Below are positions 62,752 to 64,000 of a stretch of DNA of 64,000 nucleotides, piece by piece. This DNA comes from an uncultured Acidobacteriaceae bacterium. GTDB taxonomy: Bacteria > Acidobacteriota > Terriglobia > Terriglobales > Acidobacteriaceae. Location of the stretch: contig CAIMKZ010000100.1 in NCBI GenBank assembly GCA_903842065.1, positions 1 through 64,000 on the forward strand, read 5' to 3'. The notes below the pieces were generated by a model that had not been told where the DNA came from, ran no database searches, and saw only the letters and a list, made by a program, of their open reading frames with translations. The position numbers were made by a program, and so were the translations under genes. Position 1 is the stretch's first letter, and each line of letters opens with the position of its first letter.

Positions 62752-63090
62752 CTAGCCCGGCGGCCACGCCATCTGCCTTCCGCCCATCACGTGCAGGTGC
62801 AGGTGGTCCACAGCCTGCCCGCCGTTCTTCCCGTTGTTGACCACAACACGATAGCCCGCGCCAAGGCCCTGTTCGCGGGCAACTTCGGCGGCAACCCACA
62901 TCAGGTGGCCAAGCAGAGCCTTCCTGCTCTCGTCGGCCTCTGACAGCGCCGCGATGTGCTCCCGCGGAATCACCAGTACATGCACGGGAGCCTTGGGGTC
63001 GATGTCGGCAAAGGCGTAGCTCAGCTCGTCCTGATGAACGGCCTTTGAAGGAATACTGCCCTCAACGATCTTGCAGAAGATGCAACTCAT
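62752..63090 (-). CDS. HIT-family (HinT-like) nucleotide hydrolase
   Basis: 112 aa. CIFCKIVEGSIPSKAV at the start, VLVIPREHIAAL, and the active-site histidine triad in DHLHLHVMGG. HinT-type proteins hydrolyse adenosine phosphoramidates in the cytoplasm. Start at 63090 is the conserved MSCIFCK; the open frame upstream adds nothing family-like. Divergent from the molybdopterin oxidoreductase gene with a 132-bp gap. Confidence 0.94.
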   Translation of the reverse strand: MSCIFCKIVEGSIPSKAVHQDELSYAFADIDPKAPVHVLVIPREHIAALSEADESRKALLGHLMWVAAEVAREQGLGAGYRVVVNNGKNGGQAVDHLHLHVMGGRQMAWPPG

Positions 63091-63222
63091 AGCGAGGCCA
63101 GTGTACACGCACGCACCCCGCGGGCCACAGGTGCTGCCCTGTCCACATCCATACTCTAAAAAAATGCGCCCGAGTGACTTCTGTCCCTGAATCGAGAATC
63201 CGGCTTGCCCTACAATCAATCC

Positions 63223-64000
63223 ATGGGCCTCTCTTCCCCGCTGCGCACGGTCCACGCGGTCTGCAATCACGATTGCCCGGACACGTGCGGAGTGCTAGTC
63301 ACAATCGACGCCAACGGCCGTGCCGTGAAGGTTGCCGGCGACCCTGCGCATCCTGTTACGCAGGGCTTTCTGTGCGGCAAGGTTGCCAAGTATCTTGACT
63401 TGGTCTACTCGCCGGACCGCGTGCTCTATCCGCTACGCCGCAAAAAGGGTGTGCCGAAGGGGCCGCTCGTGCGCGGGCGCGAGCTGGAGGCCTTTGAGCG
63501 CATAGGCTGGGATGAGGCTCTGGACGAGATCGCGGCGAAACTCAATGAAACGAGCGAGCGCTACGGCCCGGAGTCGATTCTGCCTTACAGCTATGCGGGC
63601 AACTCGGGCGTGCTTGGCTACGGGTCGATGGACCGGCGGTTCTTCCACCGCCTTGGCGCAAGCCGGCTGGACCGCACCATCTGCTCTGAGGCCGGGGGCG
63701 TGGCGTGGAACCTGGTCTACGGAAAAAAGCTCGGCGTTCCGACCGAAGACTTCAGCCACGCAAAGCTGATCGTTGCGTGGGGCGCGAACGTACACGGGAC
63801 AAATATTCACTTATGGCCGCAGATCGAAAAGGCCCGCCGCAACGGCGCGCGGCTGATCGTGATCGACCCTTACCGCACGCGCACAGCGGCTCTGGCTGAC
63901 TGGCACATCGCGATTCGGCCTGGCACGGACGCGGCTCTCGCGCTGGGCATGATGCACGTGATCCTTCGCGAGGCCCTCGAAGACCGCGAGTACATCGCCC
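63223..64000 (+). CDS. Molybdopterin oxidoreductase, cytoplasmic type (5' part, cut by window end)
   Basis: The first 259 residues are present. The N-terminus has a 4Fe-4S site C14-x3-C18-x3-C22...C51 (VCNHDCPDTCGV, GFLCGK), then VYSPDRVLYPLRR, GWDEALDEIAAKLNE, SYAGNSGVLGYGSMDRRFF and the Mo-bisPGD contacts IVAWGANVHGTNIH and DPYRTRTAALADWHIAIRPG. A Cys in RTICSEAGG is a candidate Mo ligand. There is no Tat signal, so it should act in the cytoplasm, unlike the enzyme at 38323. It fits the broad assimilatory/formate-dehydrogenase-like branch (YyaE or BisC kind); substrate not assignable from the fragment. Confidence 0.9.
   Translation, partial: MGLSSPLRTVHAVCNHDCPDTCGVLVTIDANGRAVKVAGDPAHPVTQGFLCGKVAKYLDLVYSPDRVLYPLRRKKGVPKGPLVRGRELEAFERIGWDEALDEIAAKLNETSERYGPESILPYSYAGNSGVLGYGSMDRRFFHRLGASRLDRTICSEAGGVAWNLVYGKKLGVPTEDFSHAKLIVAWGANVHGTNIHLWPQIEKARRNGARLIVIDPYRTRTAALADWHIAIRPGTDAALALGMMHVILREALEDREYIA

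Overview
The window looks like chromosome of an acidobacterium of the Terriglobia/Acidobacteriaceae type. I infer this from the GC-rich coding style, an Oar-like TonB receptor with an N-terminal carboxypeptidase-regulatory domain, the secreted beta-propeller lactonase and beta-helix proteins, and dozens of short palindromic intergenic units ending in GGGGCACC(C). No database was searched.

Region 1 (0.4-4.5 kb): an RNase HI-like gene, then an ECF sigma factor, a zinc-finger anti-sigma protein with a HEAT-like tail and an exported double-PDZ protein. Region 2 (4.6-15.8 kb, minus strand): a Wsp-like chemosensory operon, read MCP, CheW, CheR-TPR, Cys-rich CheW, CheA-receiver, CheB, receiver-SpoIIE phosphatase, RsbW-like kinase, second MCP. 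The diguanylate cyclase output of classical Wsp systems is absent and partner-switching proteins take its place. Region 3 (16.3-21.8 kb, plus strand, divergent from region 2): an amino-acid ABC transporter built from apparently permuted substrate-binding modules, a GlnQ-type ATPase fused to a degenerate RsbW-like domain, and a STAS protein. Regions 2 and 3 together look like one 17-kb sensing, partner-switching and transport locus, which I consider the most novel content here.

Region 4 (21.9-37.9 kb): tRNA(CAU), TonB receptor, POTRA-only exported protein, a His-less cupin, MFS exporter, Ddl, sodium:solute symporter with a small membrane partner, MtnA, a beta-propeller protein and an Ig-repeat protein whose lipoprotein signal lies in another frame. 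Region 5 (38.3-44.3 kb): Tat-exported molybdoenzyme plus 4Fe-4S subunit, half-size TauE/SafE, a Cys-rich PadR regulator with two matching palindromic sites, a NifX-like protein and a CoA-disulfide-reductase/rhodanese fusion, a plausible sulfur/redox module. Region 6 (44.3-50.5 kb): polysaccharide genes (two glycosyltransferases, beta-helix protein, pyruvyltransferase, flippase).

Region 7 (50.5-64 kb): tRNA-Pro with a disrupted 3' copy beside it, YggX, FabG, a Tat flavoprotein, DUF2071 protein, double ThyX-like protein, Fic protein, exported GlcG/HbpS-like protein, a carboxylesterase-fold protein lacking the catalytic Ser and His, an exported cupin, a small membrane protein, a HIT hydrolase, and the start of a second molybdopterin oxidoreductase cut by the window edge.

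The repeats are a major feature. The GGGGCACC-tailed units lie in intergenic gaps and also in frame inside the linkers of CheA and CheR. Every asymmetric copy I located has the same orientation on the + strand.
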